Positions 54,347 through 63,231 of a DNA stretch of 64,000 nucleotides are shown piece after piece. Below the pieces are notes generated by a model. The model searched no databases. It was not told the DNA's origin and worked only from the letters and a program-made list of their open reading frames with translations. Where the stretch lies: positions 5,416,501-5,480,500 of the forward strand of contig NZ_OY781882.1 of assembly GCF_963677125.1 (NCBI RefSeq), in the 5' to 3' direction. Made by a program: the position numbers and the translations under genes. How positions within the stretch are numbered: the stretch's first letter is position 1; every line of letters begins with the position of its first letter. The DNA comes from an uncultured Desulfobacter sp. (GTDB taxonomy: Bacteria; Desulfobacterota; Desulfobacteria; Desulfobacterales; Desulfobacteraceae).

Positions 54347-55123
54347 CTATTCTCCCATTGTCAGAATTCGGTCAATGGTCCCATCTTTTTTCATTTCGTA
54401 AATTATCCTGTTGATTTCCGAAAGTCTCTGGGCAAACGGTGAGTTTTTTGAAATTCCGATTCTGAAGATATCTTTGGATACAACTTGGGGGGCATGAATG
54501 ATCTGGTTTCTGTATTCCGGATTCTTTTGGAAAAAGCTCATTACAACGGATTCGCTTTCCAGAAATCCATCAAACCGTTTTCCTAAAAGTTTTTTGAAGT
54601 TGCATTCAGCCGAGTTGGCTTTTTCCGTTTTTAAAAAGCCGTTTTCAATGGCCTGGTCCATCTTGTCCCGGTAGGTATAGCCTGAAATAATACCGATTGT
54701 ATAAGGTTTGAGATCATCAATGGTTTTCCACCCGGATAGACTGTCCTTTCGATTTTTCAGATGCCATACAAAAACCCTGTCTTCTAGAATGACATGCGTA
54801 AAAATTATGAAAGCTTCTCTTGACGGCTTGCTTTGAATGGGAAAGGTAATGTCGTAAGTGCCGTTTTTCATGCAGGCCAGCACCCGCTTCCATGGTAGAA
54901 GATCCGCCTTTAATGTGCAATGGAGGCGCTTGCTCACCTCTGTGCCGATCTCGAACGCATACCCGCTTTCCAACGCGCTTCCTTTTTGCCCCAAGGAATA
55001 GGGCGGCCAGGGATCTGTGGCGAGTCTGAGCACAGGGGAACTTCCGGCACAAAACGGCAGGAAGAAAATAATAATGCCCATAAATATGACAATACGTCCA
55101 CGTCGGATAAAATAGTTAAACAT
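54347..55123 (-). CDS. Periplasmic solute-binding protein (SBP_bac_3 type)
   Basis: A 258-aa exported binding protein. The N-terminal hydrophobic segment (IVIFMGIIIFFLPFCAGSS) precedes LRLATDPWPPYSLGQKG, the usual start of family-3 binding proteins. Two lobes are visible, with a YTIGIISGYTY hinge segment. No ABC permease is adjacent. Orphan copies often act as sensors or scavengers of polar amino acids. The ligand is unknown. Confidence 0.8.
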   Translation of the reverse strand: MFNYFIRRGRIVIFMGIIIFFLPFCAGSSPVLRLATDPWPPYSLGQKGSALESGYAFEIGTEVSKRLHCTLKADLLPWKRVLACMKNGTYDITFPIQSKPSREAFIIFTHVILEDRVFVWHLKNRKDSLSGWKTIDDLKPYTIGIISGYTYRDKMDQAIENGFLKTEKANSAECNFKKLLGKRFDGFLESESVVMSFFQKNPEYRNQIIHAPQVVSKDIFRIGISKNSPFAQRLSEINRIIYEMKKDGTIDRILTMGE

Positions 55124-55262
55124 ACCTGTCCTCTATATTGGAATCTCACAGGGCTTCAATGAAGCTGTCATCGCATAATTATATCTGATTTTCAGCTGAA
55201 TTACAAAATGCAATTCATTATGATGAGCAAGTTATTAGGGTGGTGATGTCCTGCTGTTTTGT

Positions 55263-55293
55263 TTGACAAAATTTTTACATATGTATAGATAAT
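55263..55293 (+). promoter_or_regulatory. Putative promoter of mscS
   Basis: TTGACA at 55263-55268 is followed by an AT-rich TATAGATAAT region. The best -10, GATAAT at 55288-55293, is 19 nt away; TAGATA at 55286 would give 17 nt. It is the closest sigma-70-like pair upstream of the mscS gene. Confidence 0.4.
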
Positions 55294-55365
55294 GCCGTTA
55301 CCGGAAAAAAGGCCAAACCGGAGAATGCTTTTATACAATCAAAGAAAATTTTAGGAGGAGACACA

Positions 55366-56205
55366 ATGGAGTGGTTGAAACAAATCGACATTGAAAAGTA
55401 TATAGAGATGGTGACCTACTGGGTGACCACTTACTCTGTAAAGATCCTTGCCGCGCTGCTGATCCTGGTGATAGGGAAATGGATAGCCAGAAGAATCACC
55501 AATCTGATTACAAAATTAATGGAAAAAAATAAGGTGGATCTCACACTAGTGCGGTTCCTTGACAGTATCATTTACTATACCTTTATGGTCGTGATTGTCA
55601 TTGCTGCCGCAGGCCAGTTGGGCATCAACACCACCTCCTTTTTGACCATTGTGGGTGCTGCCGGCTTGGCCATTGGTCTTGCATTGAAGGATTCTTTGTC
55701 CAATTTTGCTTCGGGCGTAATGCTGGTGCTGTTCAGGCCTTACAGGGTCAATGACTTTGTTGATATCGGCGGAACGACCGGCACCGTTGTGAGTATCTCT
55801 TTATTCACCACCGAGTTGAATACCCCGGATAATCAAAAAGTGATCGTGCCCAATTCAGGCATTACGTCTAATGTGATTACCAACGTTACGGCCAACCCCA
55901 CCCGCCGGGTAGATCTTGTCATCGGTATCGGGTATGATGATGATATAAAAAAGGCAAAAGAGGTCATCCAGGGCGTTCTGACCGAAGAAAAGCGAATTCT
56001 TCCCACGCCAGCACCATTGATAGCCGTCTCCGAGCTTGCCGATTCCAGCGTTAATTTCGTGGTCAGGCCCTGGGTCAAAACAGGCGATTACTGGTCGGTA
56101 TATTTTGCCCTCACTGAAAATATCAAACTGGCCCTTGATGCCAATGGCATCAGCATCCCCTTTCCCCAGCAGGATGTTCATATGTACCAGGAAGTCAAAG
56201 AATAA
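55366..56205 (+). CDS. mscS: Small-conductance mechanosensitive channel
   Basis: A 279-aa MscS. Three N-terminal helices end in the pore-lining TM3 with GAAGLAIGLALKDSLSNFASGVMLV, followed by the beta domain (FRPYRVNDFVDIGGTTGTVV) and the C-terminal vestibule. It opens on osmotic downshift. It has an AGGAGGAG site and stands alone. Confidence 0.94.
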   Translation: MEWLKQIDIEKYIEMVTYWVTTYSVKILAALLILVIGKWIARRITNLITKLMEKNKVDLTLVRFLDSIIYYTFMVVIVIAAAGQLGINTTSFLTIVGAAGLAIGLALKDSLSNFASGVMLVLFRPYRVNDFVDIGGTTGTVVSISLFTTELNTPDNQKVIVPNSGITSNVITNVTANPTRRVDLVIGIGYDDDIKKAKEVIQGVLTEEKRILPTPAPLIAVSELADSSVNFVVRPWVKTGDYWSVYFALTENIKLALDANGISIPFPQQDVHMYQEVKE

Positions 56206-56222
56206 AAACCCGACGTTTCAAA

Positions 56223-56291
56223 AGTCATGAGGATTTTACAGCTGTAAGAGACAGCCGCCAAAATTTGATAACAAATAAAATTCTCATGACT
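56223..56291. terminator. Inverted repeat after mscS
   Basis: AGTCATGAGGATTTTA (56223-56238) is matched, inverted, by TAAAATTCTCATGACT (56276-56291) with one mismatch. It lies within 90 nt of the mscS stop, so it could form a terminating hairpin, although no U-tract follows. Confidence 0.45.
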
Positions 56292-56339
56292 GCCCCAAGG
56301 GTAACAACCTGTCAAAATATCTGACTTGGTTCTACTTTT

Positions 56340-56400
56340 TGGTGTTGGGTTTCGTGCCTCAACCCAACCTACCGGAAATTGGTTTGCCCAAAATATGATC
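56340..56400. repeat. Interspersed hairpin repeat, half copy
   Basis: GGTGTTGGGTTTCGTGCCTC at 56341 and the following 20 nt repeat 3314-3353 with one mismatch, and the downstream flank remains similar to 56400. The left arm present at 3276 is missing here, so this is a partial copy. The surrounding 325-nt gap holds no gene. Confidence 0.75.
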
Positions 56401-56531
56401 GAGCCCCCTTTTTTTTATTTTCTCAGCACCACTTCAAGAAAACATCGCCTTGATTTCACAGACATTTTGAAATACACTTTTTAATATATTACCCGGTTAC
56501 AAATCAAAACCAGTAAAGTTAAAGCTTCAAT

Positions 56532-59393
56532 ATGCCAAAACGTCTATCCATACGATTCAAGCTTTTTTTCATCTATGCGCTGGTGGCCACAGCTGTTTTT
56601 TTATGCAGTTTTACGATCTATTATATTCATGTGAAAAGACATCTTGAACATCAGATAGAGAACGCATTGGTACTTTCCAACCACGCGATCACAGACCTGA
56701 TCGAAACTGCCGTAACCGTTTCCATCAAAATTCGCCTGCGCACCATTGCCGAAAAAAATCTGGAGATCATTGAGCACATCTACAAGGATTTTTTGGATCA
56801 TCGTATATCCGAAAAAGAGGCCAAAAAACAGGCCACAGCTCTGTTGTTGAATCAAAAAATCGGTCAGGCCGGATATATATATGTCGTCGACAGTGCAGGA
56901 GAGGTGAAAATTCACCCCAATCAAGATGTCAAAGGGCAGAATTTTGTTGAGTTCGGGTTTATCCAGAAACAGATAGTAGAGAAAAACGGGTACCTTGAAT
57001 ACTGGTGGAAAAATCCGGAGGACACTGAAAAACGCGCCAAAGCATTGCACATGACCTATTTTGCGCCCTGGGATTGGATTATCTCTGCATCATCGTATAA
57101 AGCAGACTTTTCTCAGCTTGTCTCACTGGAAGATTTTAAAGATAGCGTGCTGGCAATGGATATATTGGGAACCGGCTATAGTTTTGTCATGGACACCCAG
57201 GGCAATATCATCATTCATCCTAAACTAACCGGCAACATAATGGATTACGCAATACCCGAAAATAAAAAAATGATTTCGAAAATTATTGCACAGAAAAAGG
57301 GGATGGCAAGCTATTTCTGGAAGAATCCTGAAGATGCGGTTATCAAAGAGAAATTGATGGTGTTTGATTACATACCGGATTTTGATTGGATTATTGCTTC
57401 TTCAACATATACTGAAAAAGCCTTTGCACCGCTTTCGGAAATGCGCCGGATTTTTTTTGTTATCCTGGCCGCGTCCATTTTTGTAATTGCGCTTGTTTCG
57501 CTGGCGGTCAGCACCACGATTACCCGGCCGCTGACCAGTCTGATCGATCGTTTAAACGTCAATATGAATCAGGATTGGGAGCTACAGCCGCTGGAGAGCC
57601 TGCGAAAAGACGAAATTGGAGATCTTGAATCCAGTTTCAATGCGTTTGTCAGCCGGCTGGAAACGTATAAAAGAAATTTGATCACAGAAAATATCATCCG
57701 TAAAGAGACGGAGATCAGGCTTCAACTATTTGAAAAAGTATTTGAACATGCCAATGAGGGGATAACCATAACTGATTCTGACGGAGAGATCCAGGCCGTA
57801 AATCAGGCATTTACCGACATTACCGGCTACAGTGCCGAAGACGCCATTGGGCAAAACCCCAGGATTTTAAAATCGGATCGGCACGATGATGACTTCTATG
57901 AATCCATGTGGCAGTCCCTGAAGCTGAAAGGCCATTGGTCCGGGGAGATTTGGAATCGGAAAAAATCCGGGCAGGCATATCCGGAATTTTTAAGCATCAG
58001 CGACATCCAGGATAAAAATGGAGATGTGAAAAATTACGTGGCCGTTTTTCATGATATTTCAGAAATGAAAACCAAAGAAAAGCAGATTGAATATATGGCC
58101 TACCATGATCCGCTTACAGGTCTTCCCAATCGGACTCTGCTCAAAGATCGGCTTGAACATGCCATAATCAGGGCCAGACGAGATGGGAAGATGCTCCAGT
58201 TGATTTTCATTGATCTTGATAATTTTAAAAACGTCAATGACACGTTAGGGCATGCCCAGGGAGACGAGTTGTTGAAAGAGGCCGCCGAAAGGTTAGATAA
58301 CGTCACCCGGGCCAGTGATACAGTTGCCCGGCTCGGCGGGGATGAATTTGTCATCATGGTCACAGACGTGGACAATATGATGGAAATTATCCACATGGTC
58401 GAACGTATTCAGGGCTCATTTTCAGAACCTTTTCATATTGACGGTAAATCCTTTCATGTAACCTGCAGTATAGGTATTTCCGTTTTTCCCGAAGATGGCG
58501 ATGATGCCGATACTCTTGTGCGCCATGCTGACCTTGCCATGTATCACGCCAAAGACAAAGGCCGGAACAAATATTATCTGTTTGAGCGGGAAATGGCCAA
58601 AAAGATTAATCAACGAATCGAGATGGAAATGAATATGCGCGCGGCCATTGAAAACGATGAATTCCAGGTATATTTTCAACCCCAGGTGAATATCAGGACA
58701 TTAAAACCGGTGGGGCTTGAAGCCCTGGTTCGTTGGGTAAAGCTCGATGGAACCGTCGTTTCCCCCGGCCGGTTTATCCCCCTGGCAGAAGAGTCCGGGC
58801 TGATCATTCCCATTGGCCGACAAGTTTTTAAAAAGGCGGTTGAGCAAACCTGCCGTATCAGGAAAAAAAGCCAACTGGATCTGATGCTGTCCATTAATGT
58901 TTCTGCCCGGCAGATGGACGAGCCCTCATTTGAAAAAATGGCCGCAGGCATCATAAAAGATACCGCATACCCCGCAGACCGTCTGAAAATAGAGATCACG
59001 GAATCATTGTTAATGCGGGATATTAACACCACCATGATCCGGCTTAAAAATTTGGCTCAGATAGGCATCTCAACGGCCATTGATGACTTTGGTACAGGGT
59101 ATTCTTCTTTGGCCTATCTTAAACAAATGCCCATCACCACCTTAAAAATCGACAAATCCTTTATCGACGATATTGTTCATGATGACAATGCCCTGGCCCT
59201 GGTTGAGACCATTGTCCTGATGGCCCATAAACTGAATATGGGCATTGTGGCTGAAGGTGTGGAAGACGAAAAACAGCTTGAGATTTTAAATCGGCTGGGC
59301 GACATGGACATTCAAGGCTATGTTTTTGCCCGGCCCATGCCCCTGGGCGAGCTTGAGCCATGGCTGGCAAAACACCTGCCGGCACATGTCTGA
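56532..59393 (+). CDS. Tandem-Cache HAMP-PAS-GGDEF-EAL protein
   Basis: A 953-aa membrane protein. Two Cache modules lie between TM helices at about residues 15-35 and 310-330, followed by a HAMP, a PAS domain (FEHANEGITITDSDGEIQAV), a GGDEF domain with RASD and GGDEF (602-606), and an EAL domain (EAL 730-732, plus DDFGTGYSSLAYL and KIDKSFIDDI). Both c-di-GMP synthesis and breakdown motifs are intact, so the dominant activity cannot be told. The Cache region closely parallels that of the histidine kinase at 33522. Confidence 0.93.
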   Translation: MPKRLSIRFKLFFIYALVATAVFLCSFTIYYIHVKRHLEHQIENALVLSNHAITDLIETAVTVSIKIRLRTIAEKNLEIIEHIYKDFLDHRISEKEAKKQATALLLNQKIGQAGYIYVVDSAGEVKIHPNQDVKGQNFVEFGFIQKQIVEKNGYLEYWWKNPEDTEKRAKALHMTYFAPWDWIISASSYKADFSQLVSLEDFKDSVLAMDILGTGYSFVMDTQGNIIIHPKLTGNIMDYAIPENKKMISKIIAQKKGMASYFWKNPEDAVIKEKLMVFDYIPDFDWIIASSTYTEKAFAPLSEMRRIFFVILAASIFVIALVSLAVSTTITRPLTSLIDRLNVNMNQDWELQPLESLRKDEIGDLESSFNAFVSRLETYKRNLITENIIRKETEIRLQLFEKVFEHANEGITITDSDGEIQAVNQAFTDITGYSAEDAIGQNPRILKSDRHDDDFYESMWQSLKLKGHWSGEIWNRKKSGQAYPEFLSISDIQDKNGDVKNYVAVFHDISEMKTKEKQIEYMAYHDPLTGLPNRTLLKDRLEHAIIRARRDGKMLQLIFIDLDNFKNVNDTLGHAQGDELLKEAAERLDNVTRASDTVARLGGDEFVIMVTDVDNMMEIIHMVERIQGSFSEPFHIDGKSFHVTCSIGISVFPEDGDDADTLVRHADLAMYHAKDKGRNKYYLFEREMAKKINQRIEMEMNMRAAIENDEFQVYFQPQVNIRTLKPVGLEALVRWVKLDGTVVSPGRFIPLAEESGLIIPIGRQVFKKAVEQTCRIRKKSQLDLMLSINVSARQMDEPSFEKMAAGIIKDTAYPADRLKIEITESLLMRDINTTMIRLKNLAQIGISTAIDDFGTGYSSLAYLKQMPITTLKIDKSFIDDIVHDDNALALVETIVLMAHKLNMGIVAEGVEDEKQLEILNRLGDMDIQGYVFARPMPLGELEPWLAKHLPAHV

Positions 59394-59465
59394 TCAACCC
59401 GCTGCCTGGGAATTGTAAAAATAGATGTTTTTTTGCATCGGGACATATAACCACAAGGAGATCAT

Positions 59466-60533
59466 ATGAATCCATTCGTCAATTTTTTCGACGCGTCCAG
59501 GCGGGATGAGAACTGGCATTTTATTAAACGCGTGATGGTAGTGGCTGTTTGTTTTCTGCTCCCTATTTTCATCTTTTCCTGCGGGCCGTCTGGTGATAAA
59601 AACGTGTCGGCGGATGACCATGGACTTATCGAGATCGCAAATCAAATCAATGATGATTTTTATAAGATTCGGGAGGCGGTTTTAAAACTGGCGGAATTTA
59701 CGTCCCTTCTGTACATACCCGAGACCATGGCACAAAATGCGTCCAAGGCTGAACCGGCCAAATACAAACGCCATGACAACGGGGTTTTTTACAAGCCGGT
59801 AGACGATGGAAAAAGTGCTGTTTTTGTGTCGGGGGTTGTGCCTGTCGGCGCGGAGATCAAAAAAATTGTTTATGGCACGGAACCACTGGAGACTCAACTG
59901 ATGGAGATCGTGCAAAGATATCCCGAAGTTGTCCAGGCTTATTACAACGACAAAAATTCATACAACCGTATCTATCCCTTTTTTGACGTGGTCACCCAGT
60001 ATGAGCCCAAAATGGATATTCCCAAGTATAACTTCTATTATCTTGCTGACAAAAAGCATAATCCGGAAAAGAAAGCGGTCTGGGTTAAAGAACCTTATGT
60101 TGACCCTGCGGGAAGAGGGTGGATGGTTTCCGCCATTGCACCTGTCTATGTGAACGGAGAACTTGAAGGCGTTCCGGGACTGGATGTGACCATCAATACC
60201 ATCACCGATCGTTATATCGACAAGTCGAATGAGGATTTGGTTCTGCTGGACGCTTCGGCCACTGTCGTATCCATTCAGGATCATTTGACAGCGCTGCTGT
60301 CCCTGCCGCCCCTGGAAAATCACAAATACCTGGAAACCATTCGTTCGGATACCTACAGAACCGAAGACTACAATCTTTTGAAAAGCCGCTCCCGGGAAGT
60401 GCGGAAGATGGCACAACGTATTTTTCAAGAAAATCAAACCAACGTCACATTTAAAAAAGAAGGTAAATCCTTCCATGTCAAGTCAGTGAATATCCCTGAA
60501 CTGGAATGGAGATTGCTGAAAATTATCTATTGA
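59466..60533 (+). CDS. Cache-domain lipoprotein
   Basis: A 355-aa exported protein. The first hydrophobic segment (VMVVAVCFLLPIFIFSC) ends in a lipobox-like IFSC, so it is probably lipidated. The body resembles a dCache sensor (FFDVVTQYEPKMD, KHNPEKKAVWVKEPYVDPAGRGWMVSAIAPVYVNGELEGVPGLDVTI), with no signalling output domain. It lies 20 nt before the kinase gene and is followed by an HD-GYP regulator, so it may be a ligand-binding helper of that kinase. The function is inferred from domain and position. Confidence 0.78.
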   Translation: MNPFVNFFDASRRDENWHFIKRVMVVAVCFLLPIFIFSCGPSGDKNVSADDHGLIEIANQINDDFYKIREAVLKLAEFTSLLYIPETMAQNASKAEPAKYKRHDNGVFYKPVDDGKSAVFVSGVVPVGAEIKKIVYGTEPLETQLMEIVQRYPEVVQAYYNDKNSYNRIYPFFDVVTQYEPKMDIPKYNFYYLADKKHNPEKKAVWVKEPYVDPAGRGWMVSAIAPVYVNGELEGVPGLDVTINTITDRYIDKSNEDLVLLDASATVVSIQDHLTALLSLPPLENHKYLETIRSDTYRTEDYNLLKSRSREVRKMAQRIFQENQTNVTFKKEGKSFHVKSVNIPELEWRLLKIIY

Positions 60534-60552
60534 ATTATATACTGAAATAACC

Positions 60553-63231
60553 TTGAAAAACGTTTTGAAAAAAGAATACCTGATCATTCCTCTTGTGTTT
60601 GTGCTTATTTCGGTTTTAGTCGCCGGATACAATGTGCATGTGATTGTTGATGTCCAAAAAAAGCACATTTTTGAACTGCTGTCGCACCAGGTGGGGATCA
60701 GCGGCCGGAATCTTCAAGGCTTTGCCGACGAATTTGAAGAGGACTTTCAGTACGCCCTTACCACCATTCCATTTCATGAATTGTTGAGCCGGGAGAAACC
60801 CAATTATGATTTGATGAACCAGGTGCGGCGTTTCTATTCGAAATATCAGAACATCCTATACTCTGTTCAGGTGTACAACTCATCGGTTTTCCGTGAATTG
60901 TACAACAGTGAAAGCAATTATTTCTCCCTCACCGAAATCCGTGAAAACGACTCGCCAAGGGTGAGTGTTGATGGAACGGTTTGCCGTCTGGAAATGGACA
61001 CGCTTTATTTTCTCAGTGATATTCGAAAGGACGGAAAAAAAGTCGGGGCCATTGAATTTCGGATGAATTTTCCCCGGATCATTTACAATGAATTGAGAAA
61101 AAGTCATATTGGTCGAGAGGTCTGGCCCTGGTGCGTTGACAAGGGCGGGCGAATCATCATTTTTTTGGTGGAGCAGCGCAGCGTCTCTGAATCAAAACGG
61201 CGAGTGGAAGGCATAAAACCCATTGTTAACGATATTGCGGACAACTATCTTGGTCAACAGATTCATACAATTTCTTTAAACGGAGAAAAGACTCAAGTGT
61301 TCTCCGCCTACTACCCCATCAGCATATTCGGCGAACAAGTGGGCGTTGTTCTTTCCGTGGGTGAAAATGAATGGCTCGCCGGTGTGAAAACAAAAATGGC
61401 GGCCATTATTGGCAGCTTTTTGCTGATCATCGTTTTGGTGATCGTCGTTTTTCTTTTTATTTTAGGGAAACGGATTGCCGCCGAGTTGAACCTGAAAAAA
61501 AGCGAAGCAAAGATAACAAAAATACTTGAGAATATACAGGCGGGTGTTCTGATCATTGATAAAAAACGGCGTACCATCGAATTTGCCAATACGCTTGCCG
61601 CGGGTATGGCTGGAACAACAGTAGGGGAGCTGATTGGAGAGTCCTGTCTCCACCTGGCCTGCCCCAATGAAAAGGAGGCGAGTTCCGGTACGGATAAGGA
61701 CGAGGACATTGATCGGTCCGAGAGTGTTCTGCTGACAGCTGACGGTTACCAGCGCGATATCCTGAAAACAGTCATTCCATTGGAATATGAGGGCAGGGAA
61801 AGCTTTTTGGAGACATTTGTGGATATTACGGATTTAAAAAAGCAGACAGCGCTGGCCAATGAACTTGCCGAAAAGGCCACTGCGGCCAGCCTTGCTAAAA
61901 GCCGGTTTCTGGCCAATATGAGCCATGAGTTCAGAACCCCCATGAACCACATTATCGGTATGTCCCATCTGGCCTTGGATACGCAATTGAGTTCTGAGCA
62001 AAAAAGTTACCTGATAAAGATCCGCCAGGCTGCTGAGGGCCTGATGATTATCCTCAATTCCGTATTGGATTATTCCAGCATCGATACCGGAAGAATGGCG
62101 GTAAAAAAGGCGGCGTTTCAATTCAGCACAATCATGTCCGAGGTGAAAAAACAGGTTTTATCTCAATTTTTGGGGCAAAAAAAATTGAATGTCCTGTTCG
62201 ATCTTGATCCGAAGATCCCAGAAGCGCTTTTGGGGGATAGCTCTAAGCTGAAACAGGTGTTGCTCAATCTGGCCGGAAATGCCGTAAAGTTCACGGACAG
62301 CGGCCAAGTTGTCATCACGGCCTCACTGGAAAAACAGACTCCCCAGAGGGTAATGCTTCATTTTTCGGTGCGGGACACAGGTATCGGCATCTCCGCCGAC
62401 CAGTTGGATACGCTGTTTGATGCATTCACACAGGCAGACACTTCCAATACCCGAAATTATGGGGGGACAGGTTTGGGGCTGGCCGTTACCAAGCGACTTG
62501 TTGAACTGATGCAGGGTAAACTGGCTGTGCAAAGCGCCCCCGGAAAAGGGAGCAAATTTTTCTTTTCCGTGACATTTGAAGTGGATCGTGCCGTTGAAAA
62601 AAAACAAGGGCCGGACGTTGCGCTAGGATTGGACTTGCAGGCCGCATTGGACAGGTTGGGTGGAGATCAAGCGCTTCTCGAAAAGGCGTTGTTAACGTTC
62701 CACAATCATCATCACAAGGATATGGAAAAGCTTAATGGGGCGCTGATCAAAGGAGACAGGGAGGCGGCAGGTCGTATTGTGCACAAACTGAAAGGATCTG
62801 TGGGAATGATCGGCGCTTTGGGGCTCAGTGCAGCCTTCGTTGCCCTGGAGGACGCCTTAAAAGATGGCGCTGAACAACTCGATAGCCACCTGGAGAGGGT
62901 GTCCTTGGGGATGTCGCAGGTTTTGTCGGCTATCGGCGACCGATTGGAAGATGTTTTTATCGATACGGCAGAGGTGGTCACTTCTCCCATTGATGTCGAC
63001 ACCGTGTTGCCCCTGTTAAAATCGTTCGAGGCATACTTGATGGACAGCGATATTGAGGCAATGGAGAAGTTGGATGAAATTAAAACCGCTTTGAAAGGCA
63101 CTTCGATTATGGAGGCATTGGACAAGGTGGAAAAGCAGTTGCAGCAATACGATTTTGAAGGCGCACTTTCAGCCTATTATGAGGTTTTGTCTGTGATGGA
63201 AAGGGACTCGCATGGAAGATCAGGTCAGTAA
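60553..63231 (+). CDS. Sensor histidine kinase with C-terminal Hpt domain
   Basis: An 892-aa protein. Two TM helices (residues about 8-28 and 280-310) flank a periplasmic sensor domain. PAS, then HisKA (SHEFRTPMNHIIG, His458) and HATPase_c (NLAGNAVKFTDSG, DTGIGIS, GGTGLGLAV) follow. A C-terminal Hpt domain (HKLKGSVGMIGA, His744) and a further helical tail end the protein. No receiver lies between, so phosphate may pass to the separately encoded regulator that overlaps its end by 20 nt. TTG at 60553 is the opening codon; no clear ribosome-binding site was found, so the exact start is uncertain. Confidence 0.87.
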   Translation: MKNVLKKEYLIIPLVFVLISVLVAGYNVHVIVDVQKKHIFELLSHQVGISGRNLQGFADEFEEDFQYALTTIPFHELLSREKPNYDLMNQVRRFYSKYQNILYSVQVYNSSVFRELYNSESNYFSLTEIRENDSPRVSVDGTVCRLEMDTLYFLSDIRKDGKKVGAIEFRMNFPRIIYNELRKSHIGREVWPWCVDKGGRIIIFLVEQRSVSESKRRVEGIKPIVNDIADNYLGQQIHTISLNGEKTQVFSAYYPISIFGEQVGVVLSVGENEWLAGVKTKMAAIIGSFLLIIVLVIVVFLFILGKRIAAELNLKKSEAKITKILENIQAGVLIIDKKRRTIEFANTLAAGMAGTTVGELIGESCLHLACPNEKEASSGTDKDEDIDRSESVLLTADGYQRDILKTVIPLEYEGRESFLETFVDITDLKKQTALANELAEKATAASLAKSRFLANMSHEFRTPMNHIIGMSHLALDTQLSSEQKSYLIKIRQAAEGLMIILNSVLDYSSIDTGRMAVKKAAFQFSTIMSEVKKQVLSQFLGQKKLNVLFDLDPKIPEALLGDSSKLKQVLLNLAGNAVKFTDSGQVVITASLEKQTPQRVMLHFSVRDTGIGISADQLDTLFDAFTQADTSNTRNYGGTGLGLAVTKRLVELMQGKLAVQSAPGKGSKFFFSVTFEVDRAVEKKQGPDVALGLDLQAALDRLGGDQALLEKALLTFHNHHHKDMEKLNGALIKGDREAAGRIVHKLKGSVGMIGALGLSAAFVALEDALKDGAEQLDSHLERVSLGMSQVLSAIGDRLEDVFIDTAEVVTSPIDVDTVLPLLKSFEAYLMDSDIEAMEKLDEIKTALKGTSIMEALDKVEKQLQQYDFEGALSAYYEVLSVMERDSHGRSGQ

